NCBI GenBank assembly: GCA_006503535.1
Contig: QYRS01000006.1
Location: forward strand, 2,852,001 to 2,916,000
Direction of reading: 5' to 3'
DNA: 64,000 nt
DNA from: Arthrinium phaeospermum
Taxonomy: Eukaryota; Ascomycota; Sordariomycetes; Amphisphaeriales; Apiosporaceae
The position numbers and the translations under genes are program-made. Shown here one piece after another: positions 62,053 through 64,000 of the stretch. The notes below the pieces were generated by a model. It was not told the origin of the DNA and searched no databases. It was given only the letters and a program-made list of their open reading frames with translations. The first letter of the stretch is position 1, and the number at the start of each line of letters is the position of its first letter.

Positions 62053-63052
62053 ATCTCCTCCCTCTTGCCTGCCCCTTCCCCTGCTGTCCCACCCGCCGTC
62101 CCCTGAAGGTGAGCACGGTCGAAGACTACGGCCCTGGCTTCGGGATATTGGTATCGACAGAAACTTGTAATACGGTAGGCAATCCCTCGCTACGAGACCC
62201 CAACTTAGACTAGACCTTGTGGCCGGGTATAAGGAAAGAGGGTTATGTATGAGAAAACCAGACAAAAGACAAGACAAGACATGGCAGGGGCAGATGGTGT
62301 AGGTAGTGTAAATCATCTCGATGATCGAAAGGAGATTGGGAGCCCAGCCAACTGGCTCGCTGGGTTCGCCGAGACCAAAAAAGACCCCGACTCTAACCCC
62401 CCTAAATCGAATCCGCCTTACGATCGGATTGGGCCAATGTAACGTCGAATCTCTTTGTATCGCTTCTAGGCGGCCAGGTAGGCGAAAGGGCCCAGGACCC
62501 AGCATACCTACATACATACACAGATGCCGCCGTACGGTATACCTATCAATAGATGAGACGGTGACGATAGAATGTCTTCCTAGATGTTTAAATTACTGGA
62601 CGTGTACGAATACGGCCCTTTAGTGGTCGGTCATATCAAAAAGTGTTCTCCCTGCCTCTTCTCTTTTACCTACATAGGCAACCGTAGGAAGCGAGTGTAC
62701 TTCTTCTACCAGGGAGACGATCTACCTGGGTCCAAGAACCAACCACCAAAAGTCCACCTGTCGCTGCCCCCCGGAAGTACCTTCGTGCATCCGAAGTGGA
62801 GAGACGCTCTTTGGGGATAACGGATGCATTCATTCGGGGTGAGGTGATGTGGTGGCTCAATCATCACCTGCCATGACTGTCATTAATAACTAGATCTCTC
62901 TAGGAGGTTAGGTTCGAGGGCCAGTTGGCACCACATATTTCCATGGTAATCAGCAGCATCATCAGCATCATCGTCATCCCGCTGCCGGATGGGAAGGATT
63001 CCTGCCGTTCATCTATCTGCTCCCACATGGTACTGTATGCATCACTTGATTG

Positions 63053-63068
63053 CCCGCGCGCGCGCGCG
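63053..63068. repeat. CG dinucleotide run
   Basis: Seven or so tandem CG units. Alternating CG of this kind can adopt Z-DNA. Confidence 0.8.
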
Positions 63069-63678
63069 ATTCAGGCATTGCAGATCCCGATCACCATCAT
63101 GTATCAAGGATCAGGGTCCTGAGAGAGAGAAGCAAGAAAGTGTGTGTGTAAGAGAGAGAGGCAGGATACATACGTAGGATGACAGACAGTATGGGTAGTC
63201 AGCTCCGGAGAAAGGAAGAATGTCAGCCCAACTTGCGATTGGAAGGGAAGTAGATCCGAGACGAGAGAGCTCCTTCAGGTCACAATGCCTGCATGACCTG
63301 CCCGTGCTGCTGCTGTGGTGTTGCTCCTGCCGCTGCTGCTGCATGCGACAGCCAGCTCGCTAGCTGTATGTATGTAATATTGATTAATGTGCGTCTATGT
63401 ACACTTGCTGTCGCTTCCATGAAACGAAGCAAGCTGCCGGTTGAGGTCCCCGGGGGGCGGGTAGAGTCACTGATCCTCATAGCCCTCCCCCCCTTCCATC
63501 GTCTCGCATGTTGATATATTAACTGCATATGTGCATATATATACTTACGCATACGCACATACATCATACATGCGTTTCCCTCAGGTGAGCGAGCGTCAAT
63601 CAGTTGACATGTATTGCACGTACACACCCCCCAGCCTCACTAAACATGCCATGCCACCATCATATCAGACGAAATATC

Positions 63679-63701
63679 TGTCTCTCTCTCTCTCTCTCTC
63701 C
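63679..63701. repeat. CT microsatellite
   Basis: About eleven tandem CT units. Confidence 0.85.
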
Positions 63702-63867
63702 CCTAGTCCTACAGTAGCGTCTGCGGGAGGATCTACACGAATCCGGGGTCTATCCCCCTTCCCCGAAGTTCAGTATCACATATCACTTCTTGCAACGTGC
63801 AGATACTAGTTCACAACCGTAAGGGAGGGAGGGGTGGCGGAGCTGCAGCCATCGTTTGCACTTGTGC

Positions 63868-63890
63868 AGTAGTAGCAGCAGCAGCAGCAG
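63868..63890. repeat. GTA/GCA triplet run
   Basis: AGTAGTAGCAGCAGCAGCAG-type triplets near the window end, not in a frame I consider coding. Confidence 0.75.
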
Positions 63891-64000
63891 TGTGCTAAGG
63901 GAGGTGCCGCCGGGATGCAAGGTTGGGGAAACTTCGTAAAAAGCGACGGGATGCGCCCCTGATCTGATCGACCGGTGTCCATTTTCCAGATCTCCAACTC

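Larger units (their letters stand above)
48844..64000. other. Gene-poor region upstream of flbC, about 15 kb
   Basis: No convincing gene was found up to the window end. The first ~0.5 kb probably contains the flbC leader. Further out are a hairpin followed by a T run (49628-49658), a CATT run (53152-53169), CTGCCA-type imperfect repeats (54372-54402), a GTAT run (55506-55530), CCAGG repeats (59514-59535), a C29 homopolymer (62021-62049), a CG dinucleotide run (63053-63068), a CT run (63679-63701) and a CAG-type run (63868-63890). All frames are short and none shows a domain I recognise. Confidence 0.5.

Noticed and set aside
61948..62517. 189-codon minus-strand frame
   Set aside because: It runs through the C29 homopolymer as poly-Gly and is otherwise unlike a protein; open only because of low complexity.

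Overview
The window looks like nuclear DNA of a filamentous ascomycete, most likely a Sordariomycete. The reasons are short introns (about 50-200 nt) with GTAAGT-type donors, high-GC coding exons, a fungus-only V-ATPase c' subunit, a FlbC-type conidiation factor and a Rom2-type Rho GEF. All gene models below were built by joining reading frames across visible splice sites. Exon junctions were checked only by frame and by family resemblance recalled from memory.

Layout. The first half (1-34.7 kb) is a normal gene-bearing region. On the plus strand are the 3' part of D-arabinono-1,4-lactone oxidase (1-1571), V-ATPase c' subunit (9175-9944), meiotic kleisin Rec8 (20511-22789) and a single-exon ferric reductase (29765-32419). 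On the minus strand are Rho1 GEF Rom2 (2763-6700), an uncharacterised 265-aa protein (10965-12043), an uncharacterised 199-aa single-pass membrane protein (15585-16403), a DUF4336 protein with a mitochondrial-type N-terminus (16977-18150), an intron-containing tRNA-Leu(CAG) (18882-18991), Rab escort protein Mrs6 (23378-25149), exosome subunit Rrp43 (25785-26822) and a BLOC-1 subunit-2-like coiled-coil protein (34138-34683).

The second half (34.7-64 kb) is nearly empty. I find only one convincing gene, a FlbC-like C2H2 transcription factor (47841-48843, minus). It has about 13 kb of gene-free DNA downstream and about 15 kb upstream. These flanks contain microsatellites, short inverted repeats, a C29 homopolymer and many short frames that do not look like coding sequence.

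How the genes relate. They do not form an operon or an obvious biosynthetic cluster; they are mostly housekeeping genes: cell-wall integrity signalling (Rom2), vacuolar acidification (c'), Rab prenylation (Mrs6), RNA decay (Rrp43), endolysosomal trafficking (BLOC-1), meiosis (Rec8), iron or redox metabolism (ferric reductase, lactone oxidase) and asexual development (FlbC). I did not find a clearly new multi-gene system. The most notable observations are the isolation of flbC, a UUCG-capped hairpin inside the tRNA intron, a long disordered insert in the ferric reductase, and three conserved-looking genes of unknown function.
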